A DNA stretch of 64,000 bases from Methylohalobius crimeensis 10Ki (lineage in GTDB: Bacteria; Pseudomonadota; Gammaproteobacteria; Methylococcales; Methylothermaceae). The translations under genes and the position numbers were made by a program. A model generated the notes under the pieces. It did not search any database. It was not told the origin of the DNA and worked only from the letters and a program-made list of their open reading frames with translations. This document shows, one piece after another, positions 19,280 to 26,971 of this stretch; position 1 is the stretch's first letter; the number at the start of each line of letters is the position of its first letter. The DNA lies in assembly GCF_000421465.1 (NCBI RefSeq), contig NZ_ATXB01000001.1:2387001-2451000 (forward strand), in the 5' to 3' direction.

Positions 19280-19447
19280 ATGTTTTGCAAAGCCGACCAA
19301 GTCAAAGTAACCGCCCGGGACCGGCTATTGACCGACCAAGTCTATGAAAGTCCGGTGGACATCCATCAATCCCGGTTTCGGACTCGCCTCCTCTGGGCCT
19401 TACTGGTCTTGCTCGCGGCGCTGATTGCGCTCGAACTGATCGATTGA
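19280..19447 (+). CDS. Small single-pass membrane protein
   Basis: This 55-residue protein has a polar N-terminal half (MFCKADQVKVTARDRLL) and one transmembrane helix near the C-terminus (LLWALLVLLAALIALELI). AGGAG precedes the ATG at 19280, which decides the start over an in-frame ATG at 19259. It lies between the flavin oxidoreductase and a dihaem cytochrome gene. I do not recognise it. A subunit or anchor for the following cytochrome is possible but unproven. Confidence 0.65.
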   Translation: MFCKADQVKVTARDRLLTDQVYESPVDIHQSRFRTRLLWALLVLLAALIALELID

Positions 19448-19466
19448 ACTTAAAAAGGCGATCGCC

Positions 19467-20969
19467 ATGAACGTTTTCAAATCCTGGTGGGATAAATGCA
19501 AACGGCATCCGGTACTCCTGATTATTGTGCTCGTGGTGGCGGTGTTTGCCGTTGCCTTAATCTATCGCTACAAGGTGGAACGACCGGTGGATTACTCAAA
19601 GATCGAAGAACATTTCAAATACGGCTCCATCGGAAGCGAACCCATGAGCGGGCTGCCCTATTGGATCTGGAAGGTCCTTCCGGTGATGTTCCCGGAAAAA
19701 ATACCCGGCGGCGGCGATTACCGCGCTTTCGGCTTTCTTTACGAGGAAGACCGGGATCTTCCCATCGGGGTATCCAAGCGGCGGGTGCAAGGTATCGACT
19801 TCGTCTGGCTCAATTGCGCCGTCTGCCACACCGGCACCGTACGCGAATCGCCGGATGCCCCCAGGAAGACCTATTTGGGCATGCCGGCCAACAACTTTAA
19901 GCTTTACGCCTTCGTGCAGTTTCTGCGCGATGCGGCTCTGGACAACCGTTTCAATACCGACAACGTCCTGGCCCGGATTGATTCCCTGGACGGCGATCTG
20001 GATTTGACCGAAACCATCGCTTATCGCTTTTTCGTCGTCGATCGGGTGAGGGGCTCCCTGATCGATCTTCGGCGTCAACTCGCCTTTCTGGATCAACAGC
20101 ATCCGTGGGGACCGGGGCGGGTGGATACCTTCAACCCCTACAAGGCCATTCAGTTCAATTTCCCCATGGATCGGGTACCTCGAGAGGAACTGATCGGACC
20201 GGCCGATTACCCCTCCATCTGGCATCAACGTCCGCGTCAGGGAATGCAATTGCACTGGGACGGCAATAATCCCTCGGTGGAAGAACGCAACAAAAGCGCC
20301 GCCTTGGGGGCCGGGGTAACTCCCGTGACCATCGACCTGGCGCGAATCGAGCGCATCGAGGACTGGCTCTGGGAACTCATGCCGCCGCCCTACCCCAAAC
20401 CCATCGACCGGACCAAAGCCGCCCAGGGGAAGATGCTGTATGAAAGATACTGCGCCGATTGTCACGGTCTAAAGGAAAAGGATACCTACGTGTTCGATAC
20501 GAAGCGCTTCAAACGCTTGGGCAAGGTGGAACCGCTGGCCGATATCGGTACCGATCCGGGCAGATTGAACTCCTATACCGAAGCCCTCGCCGCCGTTCAG
20601 AATACCCTCTACGCGGGCTATCCCTGGCGCTTCAAACATTTCCGCAAGACCAACGGTTACGCCAATATGCCGCTGGATGGCCTTTGGCTTCGGGCACCTT
20701 ACCTGCACAACGGCTCCGTACCCACTTTGCGCGACCTGTTGGAACCGGCATCCCGGCGTCCCCCGGTTTTCTACCGTGGCTACGACGTCTATGACTGGGA
20801 CAAGGTGGGATTCGTATCCAGGGTAGCGAAGGAAAACGGCCAGGCATTTTTCCGTTTCGATACCGGACAGGAAGGCAACTCCAACAGCGGCCACGAAGGC
20901 GAAGAATACGGCACCTATCTGGATCCCGCCGCCAAGGACGCCCTGGTTGAATACATGAAAACCTTTTGA
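19467..20969 (+). CDS. Membrane-anchored dihaem cytochrome, RoxA/OdsA-like (500 aa)
   Basis: An N-terminal transmembrane anchor (VLLIIVLVVAVFAVALIY) precedes a periplasmic domain with haem sites CAVCH (117-121) and CADCH (329-333), 212 residues apart. Other marks are FKYGSIGSE (50-58), WGPGRVDTFNP (214-224), LHWDGNN (262-268) and, near residue 405, LRAPYLHNGSVPTLRDLL. This architecture fits the dihaem family of latex oxygenase RoxA and the Pseudomonas oleate 10S-dioxygenase and diol synthase. A fatty-acid or other lipid oxygenase is therefore the leading idea; a simple electron carrier is the alternative. It shares its whole plan with the product of 21410-22867, so the two are probably ancient duplicates or a two-step pair. 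Confidence 0.8.
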   Translation: MNVFKSWWDKCKRHPVLLIIVLVVAVFAVALIYRYKVERPVDYSKIEEHFKYGSIGSEPMSGLPYWIWKVLPVMFPEKIPGGGDYRAFGFLYEEDRDLPIGVSKRRVQGIDFVWLNCAVCHTGTVRESPDAPRKTYLGMPANNFKLYAFVQFLRDAALDNRFNTDNVLARIDSLDGDLDLTETIAYRFFVVDRVRGSLIDLRRQLAFLDQQHPWGPGRVDTFNPYKAIQFNFPMDRVPREELIGPADYPSIWHQRPRQGMQLHWDGNNPSVEERNKSAALGAGVTPVTIDLARIERIEDWLWELMPPPYPKPIDRTKAAQGKMLYERYCADCHGLKEKDTYVFDTKRFKRLGKVEPLADIGTDPGRLNSYTEALAAVQNTLYAGYPWRFKHFRKTNGYANMPLDGLWLRAPYLHNGSVPTLRDLLEPASRRPPVFYRGYDVYDWDKVGFVSRVAKENGQAFFRFDTGQEGNSNSGHEGEEYGTYLDPAAKDALVEYMKTF

Positions 20970-20979
20970 GGAACCCGCC

Positions 20980-21399
20980 ATGACAACCTCCTATGAAATC
21001 TGGCATACCCGTCTGGTCCAAATCGGAATCGCCATCAATCTGCTGTTTGTCGTCGGTTTATGCTTCTTTCCACGGCAACTTCTGGATTTTCTGAGCATCC
21101 CGCTGGAGCATCTGATCTGGGCACGTGCTTCGGGAATGCTGCTGTTTATCATCAGCGTGTTTTATATCCCGCCTACTTGGGATCTGAAACGCTACCGAGC
21201 GGTGGCTTGGTTTGCGATTTTTCCCTCCCGTACCTTCGGGGCCACTTTCTTCACTATCGCAGTGTTCGTTTTCGGACACCCCAAGGGGTTTCTATCGATT
21301 GCCATCGTCGACGCTCTTATCGGACTGAGCACCTGTTACTGCCTCTGGCACGTCACTCAGGCCGAAGCCGCCTCCGGAAGTCCCGTGCCTTTGAAATAG
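20980..21399 (+). CDS. Four-helix membrane protein, unknown
   Basis: This 139-residue protein has about four hydrophobic helices (IGIAINLLFVVGLCFF, ASGMLLFIISVFYIP, FGATFFTIAVFVFG, GFLSIAIVDALIGLS) and a short polar tail. I see no catalytic motif. It lies ten bases after one dihaem cytochrome gene and ten bases before the next, so it is surely cotranscribed with both. A membrane partner, haem-delivery helper or quinone-linked subunit for the cytochromes is conceivable. No family could be assigned with confidence. Confidence 0.75.
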   Translation: MTTSYEIWHTRLVQIGIAINLLFVVGLCFFPRQLLDFLSIPLEHLIWARASGMLLFIISVFYIPPTWDLKRYRAVAWFAIFPSRTFGATFFTIAVFVFGHPKGFLSIAIVDALIGLSTCYCLWHVTQAEAASGSPVPLK

Positions 21400-21409
21400 G
21401 AGAAACACC

Positions 21410-22867
21410 ATGACCACACGTGGTAAAAAATTGACATGGCTGGCCGTCTTGTTGTTTTTAGCTGTGAGCGTCGGCATCACCGTCTGGGTTCAGTTGTTTC
21501 GGGAAGGATCCCAGGAACATCTTGCCGACGCCACGGCGGAAGAGTGGTTCAAGTACGGCTCCATCGGCAGTGAATCCAGTCAAGGCGTACCCTATTGGAT
21601 CTGGCTGGTGTTACCGAAAGTTTTTCCCGATTATATACCCGGTCCGGGTGGCTATACGTCATTCGGTTTCGTATGGGAACAAGGCCGGGAATTGCCGGTG
21701 GGGTTTTCCAAGAAAACCATCGGCTTCGAGCGCGTGGCTTTCAATTGCGCATTTTGTCACATTACCCGCTACCGCTTGCAACCCGATCAGCTACCGCATC
21801 ATGTGGCGGCGGGACCGGGCCATACTATTCGCGCTCAGGACTACGCCCGATTCCTGGCCCGGGCCGGCAACGACGACCGTTTCAACCCGGATACGCTGAT
21901 GCCGGAGATCGATCGCATCTACGACATGTCGTGGATCCAAACACTGTTCTATCGCTACTTCATCATTCCCGCCACCAAAAAAGCACTCGTCAAAAACGGC
22001 TGGCAACTGGCCTGGACCATTACTAAACCCGAATGGGGCCCGGGCCGCATCGATCCCTTCAACCCGATCAAGTTCGGCATCCTGCAGATGGGTATCGACA
22101 ACACGATCGGAAGTGCCGATATGGTCCCCATTTGGGACATGGCGGCGCGATCCGGTTTCGATCTGCATTGGGACGGTCTTAACACGGATTATCACGAAGT
22201 GGTTGTAAGTTCCGCTATCGGCGACGGAATGACCTATCAATCCATTCCGGAGGAAAATCTGGCCCGGATCGAGCAGTGGCTTCAAGAATTCCCTGCCCCC
22301 AAATCTCCCTTCAATACTGAGCAACCCCAAGGATCGCCATACCGCCTCGACCCCGACAAATTAGCGGCAGGCGAGAGCTTATTCATTGCGCATTGCGGAG
22401 AATGTCATTCCCGGCAGGGCAAGCATACCGGCAAAGTAATTCCGGTTAAAGAATTAGGCACCGATCGTCATCGGGTGGATATGTGGACCCAAGAAGCAGC
22501 CAATCGCTATAACGCCTACCAAAAGGAATACGACTGGGGAATGGAGCATTTTCGTAACGTAGACGGATACGTAGCCGTACTTTTAGATGGACTATGGTTG
22601 CGAGGCCCCTATTTGCATAATGGTTCTGTACCCACTGTCAGAGATTTGCTGAATGGGCCGGATCAGCGGCCTCAAGTTTTTTACCGCGGCCATGATCTAA
22701 TCGACCCGGTCAATCTGGGTTTCATCTCCCACGGCAGGGAAGCTCGACAAGCCGGTTTTCGTTTCGATACCCGAATCCCGGGTAATGGCAACCAGGGACA
22801 CACTTATGGCATCAATCTTTCGGCGATGGAAAAAGACGCCTTGCTGGAATTTCTCAAAACCTTATGA
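21410..22867 (+). CDS. Membrane-anchored dihaem cytochrome, RoxA/OdsA-like (485 aa)
   Basis: The protein has an N-terminal membrane anchor (LAVLLFLAVSVGITVWV) and haem sites CAFCH (113-117) and CGECH (329-333). The landmarks of the upstream 500-residue paralogue recur in order: FKYGSIGSE, PYWIWLVLP, WGPGRIDPFNP, LHWDGLN and LRGPYLHNGSVPTVRDLL. The second half of the gene looks less GC-rich than the first. It is the last gene of the operon and is followed by a strong hairpin terminator. By analogy with Pseudomonas OdsA/OdsB, two related dihaem enzymes in tandem could do consecutive steps on one acyl chain. That is an inference from architecture; I could not check distal-haem residues. Confidence 0.8.
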   Translation: MTTRGKKLTWLAVLLFLAVSVGITVWVQLFREGSQEHLADATAEEWFKYGSIGSESSQGVPYWIWLVLPKVFPDYIPGPGGYTSFGFVWEQGRELPVGFSKKTIGFERVAFNCAFCHITRYRLQPDQLPHHVAAGPGHTIRAQDYARFLARAGNDDRFNPDTLMPEIDRIYDMSWIQTLFYRYFIIPATKKALVKNGWQLAWTITKPEWGPGRIDPFNPIKFGILQMGIDNTIGSADMVPIWDMAARSGFDLHWDGLNTDYHEVVVSSAIGDGMTYQSIPEENLARIEQWLQEFPAPKSPFNTEQPQGSPYRLDPDKLAAGESLFIAHCGECHSRQGKHTGKVIPVKELGTDRHRVDMWTQEAANRYNAYQKEYDWGMEHFRNVDGYVAVLLDGLWLRGPYLHNGSVPTVRDLLNGPDQRPQVFYRGHDLIDPVNLGFISHGREARQAGFRFDTRIPGNGNQGHTYGINLSAMEKDALLEFLKTL

Positions 22868-22886
22868 ACTTTCCAGCGCCATTAAA

Positions 22887-22911
22887 AAAGCCCCCTCAAT
22901 GAGGGGGCTTT
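22887..22911. terminator. Bidirectional terminator between the cytochrome operon and pmoCAB
   Basis: The perfect inverted repeat AAAGCCCCCTC / GAGGGGGCTTT has a 3-base loop. Six T residues follow on the minus strand, so it is a canonical intrinsic terminator for pmoCAB. On the plus strand it lies 19 bases after the last cytochrome gene and would also stop that transcript. Confidence 0.9.
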
Positions 22912-22964
22912 GAATAGGTCAGTCGTTATTGTTGTTATATGTGACCGCAGTCGCGGTCCGGACC

Positions 22965-24206
22965 TTACATGAAGGTCGGGATCAGCGGTGCGTCGATGGT
23001 CACGATTTGACGGTTGCCGGCATCGTCGTAGAACATCAGCATGCCACCCATCCGGCTATCCGGATCGTAGATGATGTCTGACAGACGATACACTTCCCAG
23101 GCCGCGTCAGAGGCGGTGACGTTGATGGTCTTGGTTTCACCCGGACCGATCGCTCCGCCGTCGACGTTGAGGCCTTCTTCCGCCAGCAGGTCTTCCGGAT
23201 AGCCGCTGTCGTCTTCACACACTGCCGGGTTCATGAAGCGAACCGAGGCGGTGTTGAATTCGCACAGCTGAAGCGGACGATCGCTGTTGTTGGTCACGGT
23301 CAGAACCATCCGCATGGCGCGACCCGGCACGCGATAGGTGGCTTCGTCCACGCTCACCGACACTTGCGGTGCCGGCATTTCCAGCGCCTTGATACCCCGC
23401 ATGGTGCCCGCTTGCAGCGGAATGGTCACCGGGTATTTGCTTTGCGCGCTGCTGTAGCCGAAGATCACCAGCAGGATGGTGGCCGCACCGAACAGCATGC
23501 CGACCTTTTTGTCCAGCGGGGTGACCAGTTCGTCACCACGGCCCGCATTGACCATCAACAGGCGCGGAATGAAGACCGGGTTGCGCACGAAGTACAGGAT
23601 CCAGGCAACGCCCAAGGCATACCACAGAACGTGCCAGAACCAAACGTTGCCTTCGTTGTAGCCTTCCAGGTCCACGGTTTGCCCGGTCAGGGTGGTCACC
23701 GGGTTTTTGAAGTTGCTCATGGAGCCGTTGATGGTGACCCATTTACCCGGGCCGATGATCGGACCGCCGCCTTCGACGTTGACCATGGGGTGAACGTGCC
23801 ATTCCCCGGGACGACGTGCTTTCAGCACCACGCGGAAGCTGTAGGTGTCACCCAGGTGCAGTTCCACCGAACGCGGCACGAATTGGTCGCCGATGTAGGA
23901 TTCTTTACGAATCAACACCGGGCCCGGAATGCCGATGTTCAGGAAGGAGACGGACGGGGGATCCACCGAGTCCGGCCAGCCTTCGAAGATGTGGATCTTG
24001 CCCGAGATTTCCATCTCTTCGTTGATGTTGAGCATGTCCGTGGACCAGTTCAGGTCGAAGAAGTGAATGGTCCGCATCCGCAGGAAGGCTGCCTGGGATT
24101 TTTCACCGTGGGCCGAGGCCGTCGGGGTGTACATCATCGCCGCCGCCAGGGTCATCAACAGACCAACCAGCGACCAGCGCGCGATCCTGTCTCTTATCGT
24201 TTTCAT
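22965..24206 (-). CDS. pmoB: Particulate methane monooxygenase subunit B
   Basis: PmoB is the large subunit, with two periplasmic cupredoxin domains, of the membrane copper enzyme that oxidises methane to methanol. The 413-residue chain begins with a signal peptide ending TASA, so His33 becomes the mature N-terminus (HGEK). His137 and His139 lie in EWHVHPM; these three are the known CuB ligands, and the numbering equals that of Methylococcus capsulatus. Two transmembrane helices separate the cupredoxin domains (FWHVLWYALGVAWILYFV and LFGAATILLVIFGY). GAGGAGG precedes ATG 24206, so the ATG at 24221 is rejected. It is third in the pmoCAB operon, 52 bases after pmoA. Confidence 0.98.
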   Translation of the reverse strand: MKTIRDRIARWSLVGLLMTLAAAMMYTPTASAHGEKSQAAFLRMRTIHFFDLNWSTDMLNINEEMEISGKIHIFEGWPDSVDPPSVSFLNIGIPGPVLIRKESYIGDQFVPRSVELHLGDTYSFRVVLKARRPGEWHVHPMVNVEGGGPIIGPGKWVTINGSMSNFKNPVTTLTGQTVDLEGYNEGNVWFWHVLWYALGVAWILYFVRNPVFIPRLLMVNAGRGDELVTPLDKKVGMLFGAATILLVIFGYSSAQSKYPVTIPLQAGTMRGIKALEMPAPQVSVSVDEATYRVPGRAMRMVLTVTNNSDRPLQLCEFNTASVRFMNPAVCEDDSGYPEDLLAEEGLNVDGGAIGPGETKTINVTASDAAWEVYRLSDIIYDPDSRMGGMLMFYDDAGNRQIVTIDAPLIPTFM

Positions 24207-24258
24207 CGATTTCCTCCTCAATTGTTGTCTCGTGTGTCGTTCGTCAAACTATTCTTCA

Positions 24259-25002
24259 TCAGGTCTTCTTGACGAATTTCACAGTGCCGAACCAACGGCC
24301 CACAAAGTGCCACATGAAGTAGATCAGGATGGACATGAAGCCGGAGAAGAACGCGGATACCGGCGCCACGTCTTTACCGAAGGTACGCAGGGTGCCTTTT
24401 TCAACCATCCGGATGTATTCGGGCGTACCCGTACGGACGTAATGGTAGCCTTGGATGTCGGCCACGGACATCAGCATGCCGTTGTATTCCACAGGCACGT
24501 GCAGCGGTGCGATCACCGGCCAGTTGCCCGGGTACATCAACAGACCCCAGCCCAAGCCGCCAACCACGGCCGTGAACAGGAAGCTGCTGGACAGCATCAG
24601 GACCACGTCCAGGAAGATGGCCATGTGGACCGCCGCCGTCGGGAAGACGAAGTTGATCGGGAAGTAGGTCCATCCCCAGAAGTTGAAGTAGCGGTTGATC
24701 CATTCACCCAGCAGAATGCCCAGAATGGAAATGGTGGCCCCGAAAGGCAGGCGCAGACGTTCCCAAATCACCGCTTGCACCGCGGCCGGGAAGGTGATCA
24801 TGACGATCGGGTAGACGGTCACCCACAGACGACGGTCTTTCCAGTCGGACCAGAAGTCCCAGTCGCCCATGGTCAGCATGCCGTGAATGTGGTAGGAACC
24901 GGTCAATACGAAGAACAGGATAAACAGGCCCAGGTAGTCAACCGTCCTGGACACCTGCACTGCTTCGGCGTGTGACCGAACTGCAGACGTTGTAGTGCTC
25001 AT
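24259..25002 (-). CDS. pmoA: Particulate methane monooxygenase subunit A
   Basis: PmoA is an integral membrane subunit and the standard marker gene for methanotrophs. The 247 residues equal the length in Methylococcus capsulatus. Diagnostic blocks are present: GDWDFWSDWKDRRLWVT, LLGEWINRYFNFWGWTYF, and WPVIAPLHVPVEYNGMLMS. Several helices follow the hydrophobic pattern of PmoA rather than AmoA, and the NFWGWTY and HVPVEYNG segments favour methane over ammonia oxidation. GGAGG lies six bases before the ATG. N-terminal helix residues (YLGLFILFFVLTG) differ clearly from my memory of M. capsulatus PmoA, so a different genus is likely. Confidence 0.98.
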   Translation of the reverse strand: MSTTTSAVRSHAEAVQVSRTVDYLGLFILFFVLTGSYHIHGMLTMGDWDFWSDWKDRRLWVTVYPIVMITFPAAVQAVIWERLRLPFGATISILGILLGEWINRYFNFWGWTYFPINFVFPTAAVHMAIFLDVVLMLSSSFLFTAVVGGLGWGLLMYPGNWPVIAPLHVPVEYNGMLMSVADIQGYHYVRTGTPEYIRMVEKGTLRTFGKDVAPVSAFFSGFMSILIYFMWHFVGRWFGTVKFVKKT

Positions 25003-25070
25003 TACTTACCTCCAAGTCTCTTGTTGTTGCTCGTTCATTAATTGAACTCACGCCTTGTGGTTTCGCCTCC

Positions 25071-25089
25071 CTGGCAGGAGAGCCGCCAG
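25071..25089 (-). other. Short hairpin in the pmoC-pmoA gap
   Basis: The 142-bp gap between pmoC and pmoA contains no gene. It holds the small inverted repeat CTGGC/GCCAG with a GC-rich 9-base loop, followed by a T-poor stretch. It could slow mRNA decay or tune the subunit ratio, but the stem is only five base pairs. Confidence 0.3.
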
Positions 25090-25144
25090 CACCCCAGCGG
25101 CCCCCCAGGTCGCGCTTCCTATGGATTCTAACCTCGGCAGGCGA

Positions 25145-25951
25145 TTAGTCCGCCCAGGTGGCAGCGTCGCCGCTGCTGTATACGTCCGAACCGCACAGGT
25201 CGCTTCCAATCAGGTTGGCGAAGCTGGCGAACACTTGCAGCAGCAAGCCCAGAATCGACAGCGCCATCCAACCGAAGAACACGAAGCCATAGTGCAGCGG
25301 CGCCACGAACAGCTCTTCCATGAACCAGAAGGTGTGACCCCATTCGTTCAGACCCACGTTGGGAAGAATCATGAACGGTCCCACCACGGTGATCATATAA
25401 GCCACCGAAAAACCCTTCTTCTGGTAGTTGAAGTAGGGCAGACGGGTGTGCGCATAGATCATCGCCGCAAACCCGGTGATGATGTAGATCGGGTAGCTCA
25501 GGTAGAATTCGATGATGTGGCTCGGGGTGAAGTCGGTGTCCCGAACGATGGTTTGGTGCCAGGTGCCGTCCTGCTCGGTGAAGTAGCTCGCACCCCAGTA
25601 AATGGCCCAGGCATAAGCCACCAGCCAGATCAGGTGGGTGAAGTTGCGACGCAGTTCTTCACGCGGCGCCAAGGCGTCCAGGTTGCGGTCCCGGCTCTTC
25701 CACAGGTAGCCCCACAGCACCGAGGCCGTCACCACTTCCAGTACGATTTCGGTGTACAGGAAGTTCATCCAGTATTTTTCGAATTCCGGAGCGAACGAGT
25801 CCAGACCGGCCGACCAGCCATAAACCCCTTCGTACCAACGTACCCACGCGTAGAAAACCGTGTAAATGCCCAGCGCGAACGCCAGCCATTTCTTGTCCAG
25901 AAGCGGGGCATCTTGCGCTGCCGCGCCTACTGCTTGTGTCGTTGCAGCCAT
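25145..25951 (-). CDS. pmoC: Particulate methane monooxygenase subunit C
   Basis: PmoC is a membrane subunit now thought to hold the catalytic copper sites. The 268-residue chain keeps the CuC ligands Asp128, His132 and His145 (spacing D-X3-H-X12-H, as in D156/H160/H173 of M. capsulatus). It also keeps the CuD ligands Asn202, His206 and His220 (N-X3-H-X13-H in LNEWGHTFWF...APLHYGF). About six transmembrane helices are apparent. AAGGAGGT precedes the ATG by seven bases. It is the first gene of pmoCAB, behind a strong sigma70-type promoter. The N-terminus is slightly shorter than that of M. capsulatus. Confidence 0.98.
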   Translation of the reverse strand: MAATTQAVGAAAQDAPLLDKKWLAFALGIYTVFYAWVRWYEGVYGWSAGLDSFAPEFEKYWMNFLYTEIVLEVVTASVLWGYLWKSRDRNLDALAPREELRRNFTHLIWLVAYAWAIYWGASYFTEQDGTWHQTIVRDTDFTPSHIIEFYLSYPIYIITGFAAMIYAHTRLPYFNYQKKGFSVAYMITVVGPFMILPNVGLNEWGHTFWFMEELFVAPLHYGFVFFGWMALSILGLLLQVFASFANLIGSDLCGSDVYSSGDAATWAD

Positions 25952-26065
25952 TTGAGTTACCTCCTTATCAGTTCACTCAAAGTTTATTTTTAATCGCTCC
26001 TTCCTTAAAACCTTTCACCCCCCAGGTTAACCCAGAAGGCGACCTCCTTCCTTTCGGTAACGGGC

Positions 26066-26093
26066 AGTCTAGCATTCGGTTGAAAGTTGTCAA
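26066..26093 (-). promoter_or_regulatory. Sigma70-type promoter of pmoCAB
   Basis: On the minus strand TTGACA (26093-26088) and TAGACT (26071-26066) are separated by 16 bases. The -35 is perfect and the -10 has four consensus positions. The predicted transcript start near 26060 leaves a leader of about 110 bases before pmoC that includes two purine-rich GGAAGG runs. Copper control cannot be seen in the sequence. Confidence 0.75.
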
Positions 26094-26156
26094 GACTCGT
26101 TTCGAATCCGATCCATTCGGCGGAGCAAGCGCTCTTCGCAGCTTCCTGAAAACCCA

Positions 26157-26182
26157 AAACCCGGCTTCCGCAAGCCGGGTTT
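26157..26182 (-). terminator. Terminator of the signalling operon
   Basis: The perfect repeat AAACCCGGCTT / AAGCCGGGTTT with a four-base loop is followed on the minus strand by T-rich sequence. It lies 30 bases past the stop of the PhnD-like gene and insulates that operon from the pmo promoter. Confidence 0.85.
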
Positions 26183-26212
26183 AAAATCCGAAACGCTACA
26201 TCCTAGGGCCTT

Positions 26213-26971
26213 TTAGATCAACGAGCTATAGGTCAAGGTTTCCATCAGATCGATCATGAACTCGGTTTCCTCAGGCGCCACCTTCTCCCAAGCGGACAAA
26301 CCCAGTTGCTTCAGGATAGCCTGTCCTTTGGCATCATTCTCCATATCGAGCAATGCATCCCTCAGAGAACCGAGCCGGTCGTTCAATCGTGGACCGGCCA
26401 TCAACGAGTGGTGAATCACCTGGATATCACTTCGCACTAATGGGTGCAGCTGATCACGCACCGGGCGGCTCAGCTCATGGAAAGCTCGGTCCAGAAAAAT
26501 GCCCGCATCACAGGCGCCTTGAAGTAATTGTTTGGCCACCAGCACATAATTGCCGGCAACCTTCAGCTCGATGTCCTCCGCCACCAAGCCGGAGGGTTCA
26601 AGCATGACCATACCAATTAAATGGACGTCGGGATCGTCGGTACTGGCAACCCTGACGCCTTTCGGCAAATCCTCCACCGCCTGTAGATCGCTGGTTTCTG
26701 GCACGGCGACCACCACTTCATCGGGACGGTTGCGGGGTTTTACCACTGAGGTAAAATCTTTATCCCGCACCAACATAGCGGCGTCGTACGGATTAGCATA
26801 GATGAGGTCGATACGATCCGCCTCGATCGCCCGATGAAGGGATTGGAAGTCGTTCATCAACTCGAAATGAAAGGGGCAACCCAAAGTTCTTTGCAGCCAA
26901 GTATTAAAGACGAACCACCCGGCCAGATAATCCGGACTAAAATCGGGGCTGACGGTGAACGTATTCGTCAT
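26213..26971 (-). CDS. PhnD-like substrate-binding domain protein without signal peptide
   Basis: This 252-residue protein resembles the periplasmic-binding domain of PhnD-type phosphonate/phosphate-binding proteins. DFQSLHRAIEADRIDLIYANPYDAAML near residues 42-68 matches the family's ligand-loop region, and LVAKQLLQGACDAGIFLDRAF near 147-167 matches its second half. No signal peptide is present; the protein starts MTNTFTVSPDFSPDYL, so it is probably cytoplasmic. Its ATG overlaps the stop of the Aer-like PAS gene (ATGA), and no ABC permease or ATPase gene is nearby. I infer a ligand-sensing rather than transport role. It is last in the operon. Confidence 0.72.
   Translation of the reverse strand: MTNTFTVSPDFSPDYLAGWFVFNTWLQRTLGCPFHFELMNDFQSLHRAIEADRIDLIYANPYDAAMLVRDKDFTSVVKPRNRPDEVVVAVPETSDLQAVEDLPKGVRVASTDDPDVHLIGMVMLEPSGLVAEDIELKVAGNYVLVAKQLLQGACDAGIFLDRAFHELSRPVRDQLHPLVRSDIQVIHHSLMAGPRLNDRLGSLRDALLDMENDAKGQAILKQLGLSAWEKVAPEETEFMIDLMETLTYSSLI

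Noticed and set aside
23364-24272. Long open frame antisense to pmoB
   Set aside because: It mirrors a gene with perfect copper ligands on the other strand and has a His/Arg/Gln-rich composition typical of GC-rich antisense frames.
24259-25951. Ammonia monooxygenase instead of methane monooxygenase
   Set aside because: PmoA length, the NFWGWTYF and HVPVEYNG segments and the PmoB numbering match methanotroph enzymes.
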